A stretch of 64,000 nucleotides of DNA from Patagioenas fasciata (Eukaryota; Chordata; Aves; Columbiformes; Columbidae), in NCBI RefSeq assembly GCF_037038585.1, contig NC_092521.1, positions 105,664,398 to 105,728,397 on the forward strand, written 5' to 3'. Below are positions 33,963-47,470 of this stretch, one piece after another. The notes beneath the pieces are model-generated. The model was given only the letters and a program-made list of their open reading frames with translations, was not told the origin of the DNA and searched no databases. The translations under genes were made by a program, and so were the position numbers. Numbering within the stretch: the first letter of the stretch is position 1; each line of letters begins with the position of its first letter.

Positions 33963-34480
33963 GAATCATAGTATCATTCCAGTTGGAAGAGACCCTCAAG
34001 ATAATTAAGCCCAATCATAACCTAACTCCTGAAGTAAACCATGTCTCTAAGAGCCTCATCTACATATCTTTTGAACACCTCCAGGGGTGGTGACTCCACC
34101 ATTTCCCTGGGCAGCCTGTTCCAGTGCTTGACAACCCTTTCTGTAAAGAAATGTTTCCTAATATCCAATCTAAACCTCCCCTGGCATGACTTGAGGCTAT
34201 TTCCTCTTGTCCTATCACTTGCTACTTGGGAGAAGAGACCAACACCCTCCATGCTACAACCTCTTTTCAGCAAGTTGTAGACAGCAATAAGGTCTCCCCT
34301 CAGCCTCCTTTTCTCCAGGCTAAACAGCCCCGGTTCCCTCAGCTGCTTCTCATAAGACTTGTGCTCCAGATCCTTCAACAGCTTTGTTGCCTCTTTTTCG
34401 AGGAGCATGAAAGTTTTGAGGATTTCCGGAATCTTTTTGAGGCCTCTTTTTCTCTGATTCTTCACACAGACCTCCAGGCT
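33963..34480 (-). mobile_element. CR1 LINE fragment, minus strand
   Basis: It starts AATCATAGTATCATTCCAGT and GGAAGAGACCCTCAAGATAA and reads in reverse CR1 order. Its minus-strand frame is open for 147 codons (34,465-34,022) and matches the C-terminal end of CR1 ORF2 (a [17 protein letters not shown] block). It is less decayed than its neighbours. Confidence 0.85.
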
Positions 34481-34655
34481 GTGTCACAGAAAATGAATGG
34501 GGCCTTGACTAGCAGGGCAGAGACCACTGTGAAGGGCTTCTGGTTGTGAAGGGCAGATCTGAAGGTGCTCATCCACAAACCTAGAGCAGCAGAAAGCAAC
34601 CGTGTTCTGGTTGGGCCTTTTGTAAGTGATTGCTTTTAAGTGGGCTCCAGAGGAG

Positions 34656-35130
34656 AATCACAGAATCATAGAATGTCCTGAGCTGGAAGGAATCCACAAG
34701 GATCATCGAGTTCAGCTCCTGTCCCTGCATGTGACAGCTCCACAATTCACACCATGTGTCTGAGGGCATTGTCCAGTCTCTTCTTGAACACCGTCAGGCT
34801 TGGGGCCATGACTGGGGAGCTTGTTCCAGTGCTTCACCACCCTCTGGGTGAAGAACCTTTTCCTAATGTCCAACCTAAACCTCCCTTGGCACATCTTCCT
34901 GCCATTCCCTCAGGTCCTATCACTGGTTGACAGAGAGAAGAGATCGGCGCCTGCCTCTCCTCCTCCCCTTGGTGAGGAAGCCGTAGCCACCATGAGGTCT
35001 CCCCTCAGTCTCCCCTTCTCCAGGCTGAACAAATCAAGTGACTTTAGCTGCTCCTTATACAGCTTCCTCTCCAAACCCTTCATCAACTTCATAGCCCTCT
35101 TCTGGACACTTCCAGTAGCTTTATATCTTT
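34656..35130 (-). mobile_element. CR1 LINE fragment, minus strand
   Basis: It starts ATCACAGAATCATAGAATGT and GTCCTGAGCTGGAAGGAATC and continues to the CTTCTGGACACTTCCAGTAG block. A second CR1 copy within 200 bases of the previous one, in the same orientation but of a different subfamily. Confidence 0.85.
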
Positions 35131-38100
35131 TTTATACTGTGGCAAAGAAGATGAACCTATCCAAGGGAGTTGTTGAATCTTTTCAACCTTTCTGGAGATT
35201 CAAAAACAAAAGTTACATTTTCAGTCTCAGAATAAGACCTAATCACCACAAAAGAGGGCAACAAACAAAACTGTTTCCTCTCTAGGATGTCTCCCACATT
35301 TAAAACTTCCCGGATTTTATCTTTTTCTAGCATGAAGCTTGAACTCCTTTTTGCATATCTGTTCCATGCATCTTCTGTGTGACACATCATTACTATATTT
35401 TAATATATAGTAGAAACAAACTGAGATTACATACTACCTCAAATGCTTTAAAGGAGATAGAAAATGAAGGTTTTTTTTACTTCACATTATATAGTTGCAG
35501 GAGAATTTGTTTGCTCTTGTGAAACTAATTGCTTGGTCTTACCAAGTCAACTTAAATTTTGTAAAAACCTCATTCAAAAACCAATGAAAGTTCCCATGAC
35601 TTTTCCATGACTTTGCTTTAGCACAAATGCTCTATATTGCAGTCCAGTCACAATCAACCACTGCAGCAATCTCTTAACAGCACTACCCTCTGCTCCATAG
35701 TATAAGGGAATTTTTTAAACTAGCAATGAAAACTAGAGGAATTATAGATAATATGAAAGAAGTGAGAAATAATCCTGCAGAATTAATTCCAAGAAAATTA
35801 GTTATATATACTTTTCTTTCTTTATTGCTGCTGCAGATGCTTGACTGACAATAGTAAATCTTGACAAAATCTGTGCTTTGAGTTAAGTATATTTACAGAA
35901 CTATTGTCTTCAAAAGAACATACAGCATCGGTGTATCTGAGAAAGCACAGTATAGAAAATACATAGCTAAATAAGATTATCTAGATCCCAAAAGACATAA
36001 AATATTTTGTTTTGCACACTTATGAATAAATGTACGGTAGTTTATACTTTAAAATGTAGGCTATTAAAAATTAAATAATATTTTATTTAACAGCTCCATT
36101 AATTATTACAAAAATATTAAAATACTTATTTAATTATTCAAATTAATTGTTTAAATGATGGTTCAATAATTTTATTATTTAATCCTAAGTATGAAGTGGC
36201 AAAAATCAGGAAGGTTTAAAAAAAATGTCATGAATAAAGGCAATTTAGATTGAGAATCCTCTCTAGTGATATTGATAATTTTTTGAGAAGTTATCCTTGA
36301 TAGGTTTCTGCCTTGCTTCTGGATCACTGATTTTATAATTCCCTCAACTATCAGTACGGGCAGTTAAAAGACATAACATTGTTTTGTGAAGTACCATGCA
36401 GCTAAACAGACATTATATATTCTCATCACAGTCTTTCTACCCTGTTTAGCATTTTCTGTGTACAAGTGAATAAATCATGAACCACGTGTTATCAATTGCA
36501 AGGTATTAGTATTAGGAGAGTAGGGTTTCTGATCAATTGATATATTATTCCTGAGGCTAAATATCATACAGTGTTTTGTATGCAACACGAGTTGTTAAAA
36601 AAATGCTACATTTTCCTCATTCGAAAACATGCCAGATCTACAGGTTATTTTTAATCCAGAATTTGTTATAAAAGAGATTATTTTTCAAAGAATGAAAATC
36701 CCTTACTGAGATCAGCAATGGAGCAGCACATTTCTTAACAAAGATATCTTTGCTTTTTAAAGTCTGTGATACGGTATTCCTGGTTTACCTTCTGACCCAA
36801 ATATTTTAATAGGTAGATATACACCAGCAACAAAAATTATAAAACTTAAACAACCATAAAGTATGAACTGTATGTCACTGCATGTATTTATACAGTGATT
36901 CATTTTTGTGGTAGCAAGGCTGAATTTCTACTGGAATTTCTTGATGTAGTTTCTGATGCAATGAACCCTAATACAAAAAGGAAATTCTTCCAATTAATTG
37001 TGTTACTATGCTTGCATTTGAAAATAATTTGATGTGGCTGGAGTGGATCAGTAAATCTATCAGTAGAGCTACTAATTAACTCCAGATTTGTTTTTAAAGG
37101 AAAAAAAAATCAAACCACAATCCTTGTTTCATATCAAGGCATCTTTTTTGTGCCAATGGGTATGAACTTACTGATCAGTAAGAAATGTAATCTCTTAAAA
37201 GAGATTAGTTTGTCCTAGGCCTTATTCTTACAACTATTTTTGTGTTTCACTTATTATGTAAAATTGCTTTTTATTGGTATTTAAGTAAATGAATAGACTA
37301 TGACAATGATAATCTTAGACAAATTCGTAATGGACACTTTCCTACAGTCCCATAACATATAATGGAGCCCAGATGTTTGTTACTTCGGTTTGAAAAAAGG
37401 AAATTAAAAGCCTCTGTATCATATAGATCGTGTTCTTTTCTAACCTCTCTTCAAGAAACAGCAAACAAAACCAAAGAGATAACTATCTGCAAAATTACAG
37501 GCTTGTAAAAAAAAATATTTCAAAACTGTATAATTCAGATACTTCAGAAGTTCTTTTCTCTATAAAAATTTCAAGTAAATTATAGATTGAACAAAAATTA
37601 AGTACAGCATAACTCCTTTCCCTTTGCCCCACTTTCAGAACCCTAAAAGGACATGACTAAGATTAACAGATAAATATATGAAAAAGTAGCCCTTTTTACT
37701 TGGAAAGGATATCAGTATATGCTCATGTTAAATACGTATGGTACTTAGAATGATGTCAGCTTCTTTTAATAATGATTTTTTTTATGCTTTGATGAAAAGA
37801 CTATCACAGCAACATTCTCTCCTTGCACTGAGCTGTCCAGACTTCTTCACTGTGGCCTTTTCTTAAAAGAAAAAATAAATTTTTTTTAAAAAATCAATTT
37901 GTTGAATAATACCTATTGTATTTCTTTTCAGACCTGGGCACAATTTAAGCAGATATGTACTTGGGACTTTGCTTTTCTCTGTAGCTTTTTAGCCTTTATA
38001 ATGAGATTAAAGATGGGAGACAGTCTCAGGATTTTAAAGTGGTGCAGTGAGTCTTCTGGATAGTAGAGCATCTAGCTGTGATATTGCAATAGATTTTTGT

Positions 38101-40387
38101 GAACAAATTCACTGCCATTCATTTCTTAAGAAATGGTGTCTCTCTGATGCCTAAAGCAAAAATGTTCAGTTTTGGGGAAGAATAAAGATAGTAGACTTCC
38201 ATTTACTGTTAGAAGATTTATTGCTATTTTGTGTCTTCGATATTCAGTAGTGAAAGTAGAGTTGACAACTGTTCTTTCTCATTCTCCCTCTTCCAACTGT
38301 GCTGTTCTTTCTCAAAATCTTTAATTCCATTGAAGCAGAACAATAATAAATTGAGGTTCCAGCAAATAAATTCTTATTCTCACAGGTCCAAACAGGAATA
38401 TATATAGGTGCATAGAATATGGAAGGCAGGAGAATAAGAATCATAACTTTACAATTCATCATCTTTAACTGTGAAATAGCATGGTTGTTTTTGTACTATA
38501 CTTAAGCAGGTCACTAAAATCAGCTGAGTAACTATCAAATCTAACCTTCCTTCCAACAAAGAAAATGTGTACCAAATTATTTAAAGATAGAATAATCTGA
38601 TGTAACAAGACTTGTAAATTTTTTCAATTCAAATGTGAATGCTTCACAGGTATAATGTAAGTTTTGACAAAGTATTTTGATTTGGTGCTTTTGCATTTTT
38701 GCTGTAAGGCATGATTAACTCTTGACCTCCTAGTGTTTTGTAGTTAAAATAGCAGTGCTGAGCCACTTGCTGAGATGCAAGAATAATTTAGCAGTTCCTA
38801 AACAAAGGGGAAATTTTTTTTCAGTTGAAAGAAATAAATAATTGGAATAGAGAGCAGCTTTTATAGAGAGTTTCAGAATTCTTGACTGGCATCACTTAAA
38901 ATTGCTCCCTCCTCCCTCTCAGTATTAAGACAATCTTATTTTCCAAATCAACTAGATTTTACAATGAATATTAAATGTAATATGTAGATATACACGTATA
39001 TGTAAATACATGTAATATGTAAATATACATTTTATTTTACATGTTCAGGATCAATGTGGACATATAACATGCATTAGAGCTTGGCTGATTTTGTGACAGG
39101 CTGTGATAGCCGAAAAAGACTGAATTAGCAGCACTACAGTAGGGGTTGTGACAAATAAGGAAAGTATCAATACTGGATTGTATTCCATCATATATATTAA
39201 AAAAATAAAGGATATGACCAGTTTGCATACCTGCTTTTACTTTACCTAACTCAAATTTTCTGCCAAGTCCATACGGGAATTACAGTTTGAAGAAGCTTTA
39301 GAACCTGTCACAAAGAAAATTTCCTCTGATTAATTGCACTTGAACATGAAATAGCCACATAAAACAGAGGCAGACATCATTAGATAGCAGCCTGTCTTGT
39401 TCCTTTCAGTTACCCTGTCAATCTACCTACATGACTGTCGAGCTCATGCCTTTGAAACTAAGGAAGCAGAAAACAACAACAAACACAAAACCAAAACAAA
39501 ACCAAAAAAACCCAACAAAACCTACCAAAAAAACCCAAAATAAAACAAAAAACAAACCAAACAAACAAAAAAAAAAATCAAACCCAAACAACCCCGTCAG
39601 CACACAAAATACCCCAAACAAACAGAACAAAGCCAACAAATACATCTTACCTGAACATGGCAGTCAAAGAAAAAATGTAAATAGTTCTAAATTTTTACTA
39701 AATATATTGACAGAAAAGAGAATTCCAGGTATTGCAGAGAGGATAATAAAGGCATTTAAAAAAAAAAAAAAAATGAGAGAAAGGAGAAAAGTTTTTAGCC
39801 ACAACTTGATTTCTTGATCAGTTAAGTGAGTCCTCCTTCTATATAAACTTTTTTCTAAATTATCAGTAAATAAGACACATACAAACCTGAGTGTGGGAAA
39901 TTACAAACTTCAAGCCTATATAGTGCAATGCAGAACCAGACTGAGACTAATAAAAATACTTTACAAGAACTGAATGTATGTGATCCCCTGCACAGAATAG
40001 TTCTGCATTTTTGTAGGTAAGGTTTTTTGGCAAGGAAGTATCCCATTTTTATCTAAATAGCACGGTCAGTTGCAGAATCCAAAATACCAAAAAAACTTCA
40101 GCAGCATGAAAGCAATAAATCATATAGTAACCATGTCAAAATGTTTGACATATCCAGATAGATTTGTAATTATGCAACAAACAAATGAAAAGTAGTTTCA
40201 TATTTACCAATCTGGTTATTAAATACATGAATCAGAACAATAGAAATTGAAACACTCATACCTTGTTAGCAATGGCTCTTAATTTATATTCCAATTGTGG
40301 AGATCTCCATAACAACATGAAACAACCTGAATTATTGAGAGTACAGTCCTTCATGTCGTTTCTCCATATTCCAGAATGATAAAATAC
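35131..40387. other. Intergenic, very AT-rich, no gene seen
   Basis: 5.2 kb, with some parts (about 36,000-36,200) nearly all A and T. TATATG-type repeats lie at about 38,975-39,030 and an A/C-rich tract at 39,465-39,640. No exon or repeat family recognised. Confidence 0.5.
39465..39640. repeat. A/C-rich low-complexity tract (AAAC-like)
   Basis: Irregular units such as AAAAC, AAACC and AACAA over about 175 bases. It produces spurious long frames (Lys/Asn/Thr-rich on plus, Phe/Val/Leu-rich on minus). Confidence 0.85.
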
Positions 40388-40520
40388 CTCTTCTGGAAAA
40401 CATATGTGTTGCCATTCAGGATCACTGAAGCAAAATACTGCTGAACCAAGCAGCAATTCTGACAACCACATGAAGTCACTTCACAAAGGCATTCAAATAG
40501 CACAGATTTAACAGCTTCAG
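40388..40520 (-). other. Candidate unassigned coding exon
   Basis: On the minus strand a strong acceptor (a long T-run, then CCACAG ending at 40,521) leads into 133 bases open in one frame and ending at a GAG|GTATTT donor (40,387-40,382). The 43 whole codons are cysteine-rich (for example CLCEVTSCGCQNCC) and the phase is 2 at both ends. I do not recognise the family and found no partner exon. It lies between TGFBR1 and RECK in their orientation. It could be a real exon of an unannotated gene, a decayed retrovirus piece or chance. Confidence 0.2.
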
Positions 40521-40720
40521 CTGTGGAAAAAAAAAAAAGAAAAATTGATTAAGTTACTAATGGGTTTTATCTTGTACATTCTAATACAAACTTAGTCCTA
40601 ACTAGCTCAACAAAATGAAAACACTATTGATATACATAAGATACAGGAACACAGAGTCTTTATCTTGCTTCTCACTCCTCTCTTTTTGTGATCATGCTTA
40701 AAAAGGATGCCACAAGTAGA

Positions 40721-41060
40721 ATCATAAAATGTCTTGAGTTGGAAGGGACCCATAAGGATCATATCCCTGCTCCTTGCAGGACTATCTAAAAACTATATGA
40801 CTAGGAGCATTGTCCAGATGCTCCTTGAACTGTGATGGGCTTGGTGCCATGACCACTTCTCCAGGGAGCCTGTTTCAGTGACTGACCATCCTCTCAGTGA
40901 AGACCCTTTTCCCAACGTCCAGCCTGAATTTCTCCTGATGCAGCTTAATTCCATTTCCTTGTGTTCTGTCACTAGTCTCCAGAGAGAGGAGATGAGCCCT
41001 TGAGGCCTTTCACCATCTTGGTCTCCATCCTCTGGACACACTCTAATAGTATGATGTCCT
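40721..41060 (-). mobile_element. CR1 LINE 3' fragment, minus strand
   Basis: AGAATCATAAAATGTCTTGA and GGAAGGGACCCATAAGGATC start it; the CCATCCTCTGGACACACTCT block ends it near 41,060. Confidence 0.85.
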
Positions 41061-44000
41061 TCTTATATTGCTTATATAAATATTCACATTGAACATCAGT
41101 AGCTCTTCCTTGCACAAGAGCAACTTAAAATAGCAGTATCACCCTAACCACGAGTAAAGTGAAAGTAATCTTCTGATCTGTAGATTTGTTCTCCCCACAG
41201 GACAAGCCTACTGTTTCAGACAGAAGTCTTAATTCAAAAGGTCATTCTGTTCAGTGTATCGCTGGAAGAATATTTCCTTTTCTCTTAAAGGAAAACAAAA
41301 CAAACCCAAAGCTTTTTCCTGCTGCTTTGTTTCTGACCAGTCACACCTGTCCCAAACTGATCTTAAAAGTAGAGAATATTTTAAAATTACTATTAAAATG
41401 AAGCTAAAAGAGCCCCCCAAGTTAATCATTGTTAAAGGAAAAAAGAAAGATATTGCACAGTTTACTATTTTTATTTCAACTAGTGGAGTAAACACACAGA
41501 GCAGCATACAATCAAAGGCAGATAACATACAGAACAGCAGATCAGAAAAGATCAGCATTATAAGTTGATTTCTTGTTGTAATGAACAGGAATTGATATTA
41601 TTAAGCGAACATACAGAATAATGACAACATTGGGCTCATCTTAGGCATTTTCTCAAACAGAAAAAAAAATGAGGTGCCTGTGAAGTAAACAAAACAATAA
41701 CTAAAACCTAAACTGATAAACTTCTATTGCAATTACCAAAAGTCCGGTTGCTATCTTTACAGTCTTCAGATACCTATGTACATAATCTCATACACACAAA
41801 CATTCACATCATCTCACTCCAAGGACAAGTTTTAGTCTAAACACAACTGTTAATGTCATTTTAGACACTCTGGTGCATGCCAGTTGTCACTGCAGCAAGG
41901 TGTGTGTCTCCATCGCTTTTGTGTTTTTTCAGCTGGTTTAAGTAAATGTGTGAGATATCCCAGGACATCATTATGGCAGTCTTTGTTTAGGCAACTGAAC
42001 CTACTCTTGATGTGTAACTTAGGTACTTGAATTCTGCAAGTGAACTCAAACTGTACGAAACAGTGGAAGAAGAATGTCTGAAAATGGAAAGAGAATCCAG
42101 TCACTCTCATGCCACAGTGAAATACCAGAGTTAGCTTTTGAAGATCACTTCAGTAATGAATATATGAAAATATCCTGGATGTCCATGTTATTTACAAAAT
42201 GGTGACTTGGAAGACAAGAGCAAAAATATGTAAGAAGTATCAGGCATGCCTGCAGCCGAACCTAGGGGACTGTGAGTAAAGCACAACTGTTTCTGAAAAA
42301 AAAATCTTCCATTTCTCAATGCATCATCATTCCTGGACTCTTGGAACTAGATGGGAAACTACTGTACTGTAAACATAGGTAAAACACTAGTATTTGTAGA
42401 GCTTCTGGCAGAAAAAGTTCCCCCTTCTGAAAAGATCCAAGTGTAGCTTTGCTAACTACAGCATGACATGACTGCACATGCATAAAACCACACCTGAATG
42501 GAAAACCTACTCTTTCCATTCAGGAATGTACAACATGGGCAGTTTGGAAACATTAGCAATGCTGGAGTTCTCCTGACAGCAACGAATCTCTGTCCTACCT
42601 ACAGCTCTGGTCTTCATATCCCTTGATAGGCTACTTGGGTACAATTGTATTTGTGCCACTTGAATTAACTATGGTCCTTACATAACTGCAGGGTGACTCG
42701 GAGCATTCAGTGGGAGACTAAAACATGGACTGTGTTTGCTAACAGAAGGGTTAGAGCTGCCCAGTAGTACTTGCTGCAAGGTAAAGCTATCATTTGCTTT
42801 TCCATTGAAAGCAAGGGAAGAAACCTCATCACAGAGTAGGATGCCAAAGCTCACTGCTTTTTCTGGCTCCCCTAAGCCGTCAGCAAAATGCACTTGCAGA
42901 ATAGAAATATCAGGGGTAACATCCCCTTTATTCACAGCAGAAACACAATCTATTACATCGTATTTTCCAGCTCGCTTTATGTTCTTTCACTATACTGGAG
43001 ATGGCTGATATAGAAAAAGAATCACTGTTTTCGTCCTACGTAAGGATTGTATTTTCCTTCAGTGGTTATCGTTTCACTCCCCTTTTCTCTGCTGGAGAGC
43101 TGTGCTTTCTCGGTATCTCAGTGTTCTAGCTGCCTAGATCACAATGCTCCATGTTTTGGGGTCTTTTTGTTGTTGTTATTCAAATTCCATATGAAAACAA
43201 ACTGATTCTGGGATGATTTCCTACACGAAAGAACAAAAATAACAGTGCAGCCAATGAAATACTTTTGTTACCTTCAACATTGCCTTCAAAATAGGATGCA
43301 TTGGCAAAATTCTGTCTAGCACCTCCTCATATGCACAGATGGCATGAGAGCTGCTAGCAATACAACTTCGTTCCTTTTTCTCACTTTCTTATCCCTGATG
43401 TTTTATCCTTGATTTAATTATTCATTTTCACATCTTTTGAACTTTTAGTGTATAAGATCATTTTTGTAGTCTTGCGCAGGCATTTCTTTATTGAGAGCTT
43501 CAAAAATACCTGCATTATGTTCCTTGCTATGATGCTTTTCTTTATTTTTAGCTTGTCAGATGACTCCCAAGCCTTCTTCAAGGAAGATGACTTCATTTCT
43601 CAGTGTATGTGTCATTGTCTCAATGCTGTTTTGACTAGGGTATTGGAGATACTTGCCTGGATAAAAAGCCACCAATCCATACTAAGTTGTGACTAAGCAT
43701 CACCAAGCAATGGCCACCTATCTCACAACCTTGCCTCTCTGTAGTCATCTCTGATTTTAAATACCCTTTCCTTGCTTTTATGGAAATTTTCCAATGCATT
43801 TCTTTGAGTAGGCCCTGGCAGGAACAACTTTGCTTGAGAATCAGCTTGAATTTCTTCCATCAATCCTCCCAAGTATTTCCTTGGAAAATGGGATGAGCTA
43901 ATGTCCCTTCAGCCTGGCCACCTCTTTCAGGCCCACATTCACCTACACTGCTAAGACATAGTTTCTGCTTCCTGAGTGTCAGGATTCACCTAGGGAGATA

Positions 44001-46655
44001 ATTGATATGAAGCTGCCAAGGAGCTAGAAAAAGCCCAAAAATCTGTATTTGAAGGACTGATTCATAACCTAATCAGCCACTCATATGTAAAACATATATA
44101 ATAATGTGTAAAGTTACTGTACTCCAGCTTAGACATAGTAAAAAGATAATCTTGAAAAACAACAGCTTTGTGAACTTTGACCTATATAAATCACCTCCAG
44201 TAGTGCTTAAGACTATAACTGACAAACAAACACACCAAACCACATGAAAACTTCAGTGACTAGACTACTGCCTGAGCAGTTGTGTCTTAGGAATCAGTAA
44301 CAGAGCTGGTCCTGGAAGCTCCTTGACCACGACTGCTGCTTCACAAGTGCATGTCTGCCTATGCTGTGGACAGACCAGCTAGTTTTTGCAGTACCACTTA
44401 CATAAGGCATGTGGATGCAACTTACTCTCAGGAATGCAAAAAAAAAAATCTCCAAATTTCTTTTAAATCTGCTAGCTTTCTGAACAGATATGGAAGCTCA
44501 GGAATGGAGTCACCATGTCTAAGTGTTACTGTAGCCTAAGACTGCATCAACGTCCAAATGAGAAACTCAAACTAATTCAGATCTATTTACCTCAGGGCAG
44601 ATCTGCCTTCTTAAGCATGCCTAAGGGATGGACACTGAAGGAAACTCATGTCAATATATATTGAAGCTAATGAGCTAGTACTTCAAAGTGCCATCACTGT
44701 TCTTTTGATTTGATTATTTTTCTATCTTCTTGGTTTCCTTAAGGGTTGTTGTAAACAAAGTACTCCTTAAAGCATTCAAATTCTTTTAAGAATTCCAAGC
44801 AGAACAGCTTTCTATCTTTTTACAGTTAAATGAAGGATAACATCATAATGATCCTTTCACTGGAGAAAACACTGAATGATCTCTAGCCTTGTAACAAGGA
44901 GACTTCCTTGTTCTCCCAAACAATTTCATTGAAGAAATTATATCTAGCTAGTGTTTATATATTTTCCAGGATGATATCACAAATCATTAAAGAAGTCTAC
45001 TTCTGTAAGTCAGACATTGAAATCTTGCAATTCCATCTCATTTCAAACAGAAAAAATAATACAGAAGAAATGAAGCATTCAAGTTTGCTCTGTTTCACTG
45101 TATACTTTTTAAGTACTCTACATATACAAATCTGAAGAGGCACTCCCACTTGCAAGCAGACAAGCAACCCTGATTAATGGCTTTATGGCTATCATCGAGG
45201 CAGTATAGTGTATTTTTAAAGGGTGTCATACATGAGGACAGATTTGGTCCTGAAACAGATGCAGGGTAGTGTCAATTATTGACTATGTTACCTGCTCTCA
45301 ACCAAGCATCCAACAGTGCAAGCAGTAGTTAAGATTCATGGCAGCTAGAAAGTGGAGCCTGATGTTTCCTTTGGGTTGAAAAGGCCTGGAGAAAAAATAG
45401 TTGGGACTAGGAGAACAGGCTTTTAAAACTTACATTCTATTTAAAGAAAAAGCATTGGTTTTTATGCCAAGGGGTCCTTTTATAATGCAACTGCTGATGC
45501 AAATTGAAACCAATCAACAAATGCAGGACTGCAGGGAGAAGGAGACCTACTATTGGGATAAAATTTATCACAAACAGTTTCTTATTAAGAAAGTCTCCAA
45601 GAGACATGGTGGAAGAAAAGCAAGGCAGATGCTCATGAAACTGCAGAGAAAGTTTACTTTTTCAAGTGAACTAAAACAAACCAACTCTCCCCCAACCTTC
45701 CAAATGGTTTTCTCACACTGAGCAGGAAATGCAGCTGGTGCCATCTCTTTTGTGACTCAACACACAAGCCAGCAAGCATAATTTTGCATTAGCTAAAAAA
45801 GAGGGAGCAAGCAAGATGAGAGCTGGATTTGTCTCTTTCTCCATATGACAATACTAAATAGACAAAAAATGCAACACAAAAATACCAGTGTAATTATTCC
45901 CACCAGAGAAGATCCACTGGATGAAAAAAAAGAGACAAGCTGTCATTCAGCTTCTACAAATGAGACTGATGTGACATGAAGAACACTGGAACTTAAACAT
46001 ATGCTGAACCACATATTAAATAAGTTTCTTTAACTTGAGCCAGGTTTCAAATGGTCTAAATAAACTGGTTTTAATTTAAGAGTACTGAATATACTGCCCT
46101 CAGCAGAAATTTTTTCTTTTAAACACATTTCGAAAATACTTTCAGCTGCAGAGTGCAGCCACGGATATTCATGCAAAACAAGTAACTGAATATGTCTACA
46201 CTAGTAGGCAATGCAGAGCGATCAGAATAGATGGATAGATTAGAACAGCTATACTAAGTATCCTTCATCTATAATATATGTTAGGATTTAATTTCAGATC
46301 ATACTTAACCTGGCCCTCTGGACTGAACAACCCCCTTAAACATGCAGTTTGAAGCTGTTCAAATGAAAAGCTATACCACTAACTTGCTTTCTGAACTGTA
46401 GGCCCTTAGTGAGTCATTAGAAAGGGCCACATCATCCTTTCTCCTGTCTCACAAGCATGGAAATGTATGTCCATTACCTACTTAACAAATTTATTAGGCA
46501 TTTAAGCTTTATTGCTGTTAATGCTTGTTACAGGTGACATCGGCCATTTGAACAATCTATCAGCTCCAGGCATGGTCATCAGCCAACAAAAGGCAACATG
46601 GGGAGGATGAGTGTGTCCACAACCTCTCTGGGCAGCTTGTTCCAGTGATCTGTCA
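41061..46655. other. Intergenic, no gene seen; unclassified block at about 41,860-43,010
   Basis: 5.6 kb of mostly AT-rich DNA. The block at about 41,860-43,010 is less AT-rich and has two minus-strand frames of 84 and 103 codons with balanced composition. Neither has a usable exon context, and the block may be an unrecognised LTR. The rest shows nothing I can name. Confidence 0.4.
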
Positions 46656-46788
46656 TTCCTCTGGAGACATTCAAAACCCATCTGAACGCATATCTGTGCG
46701 ATTTGCTCTAGATGAACCTGCTTTGGCAGATGGGTTGGACTAGATGATCTCCAGAGGTCCCTTCCAACCCCAACCGTTCTGTGGTGAT
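46656..46788 (+). mobile_element. CR1 LINE 3' end fragment
   Basis: CTCTGGAGACATTCAAAACC, then CTAGATGAACCTGCTTTGGC, then GTCCCTTCCAACCCCAACCG and TTCTGTGGTGA, the typical plus-strand CR1 end. A few bases just upstream (ACAACCTCTCTGGGCAGCTT) look like CR1 in reverse, suggesting a second small fragment. Confidence 0.8.
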
Positions 46789-47084
46789 TTTCTAGGTGTT
46801 ATAACTTTCTAGGTCTCACCACAGTGACTGCTTTGTCCTTGGCCTACCACAAACTCTCAGTATTCCAGATGAACTCAGACTGGTGGCAACACACTGATCT
46901 TTAAGAGAACAGGCAACAGTCACTAAAATTTTCAGATGTGGACAAGCACAATCAAAGTCCTCTGTTATATCTTCACCAGGTTCTTCAGGGAGACTGAGCC
47001 TATATTCCCGCTGCTAAGTGTCCAATTTTGGTGGACAATAGAGACTGACATCTCTCTGTCCACACTCTGGGCCCTCTATGAGCA

Positions 47085-47470
47085 ATCTATCTAAACCACG
47101 TTGCTCAGAATCTCATTCAGTCAAGTTCTGAAAGTCCTTAAGGAAGAACAGTCCATAATTGCTCTGAGCAATCAGTTCTTGTGCTTAAGCACTTTCCCAG
47201 TGTTTTCCTTTTGCCATCAGAGCCCTTGTCCTTTCTGCTGCACATTTCTCAGAAGAGTCTGCCTCTGTCTTCTCCATAGAAAGTATAGATGAGTGCTGTG
47301 TCCTCTGCTGCCTCCGAGATGATATAAGTAAGCCTTTCCAACCCACCTGAAATCATATGGACTACTGTGTTCCACAGCAGTATGCTTAGTTCTCTAGCTG
47401 AAACCCCAGGAGGGCACCTGAATCCAGGATGTCACCTATATCATCACTGCTGATAGGTGCAGCCACACCA
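47085..47470 (-). mobile_element. CR1 LINE fragment, minus strand
   Basis: CTATCTAAACCACGTTGCTC and TCATTCAGTCAAGTTCTGAA start the reverse CR1 order, which continues through the TTTCTCAGAAGAGTCTGCCT block to about 47,470. The first bases of the 3' end are missing. Confidence 0.75.

Noticed and set aside
39427..39817. Lys/Thr/Asn-rich and Phe-rich frames
   Set aside because: A/C-rich low-complexity tract. The same applies at 62,780-63,176.
42678..42987. Minus-strand frame considered as an exon with an acceptor at 43,005-43,007
   Set aside because: An in-frame TGA lies between that acceptor and the open stretch, so it cannot be read as an exon from there.
45401..45721. Plus-strand frame of 106 codons with many basic residues
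   Set aside because: No family, no splice or promoter context, and AT-rich surroundings.
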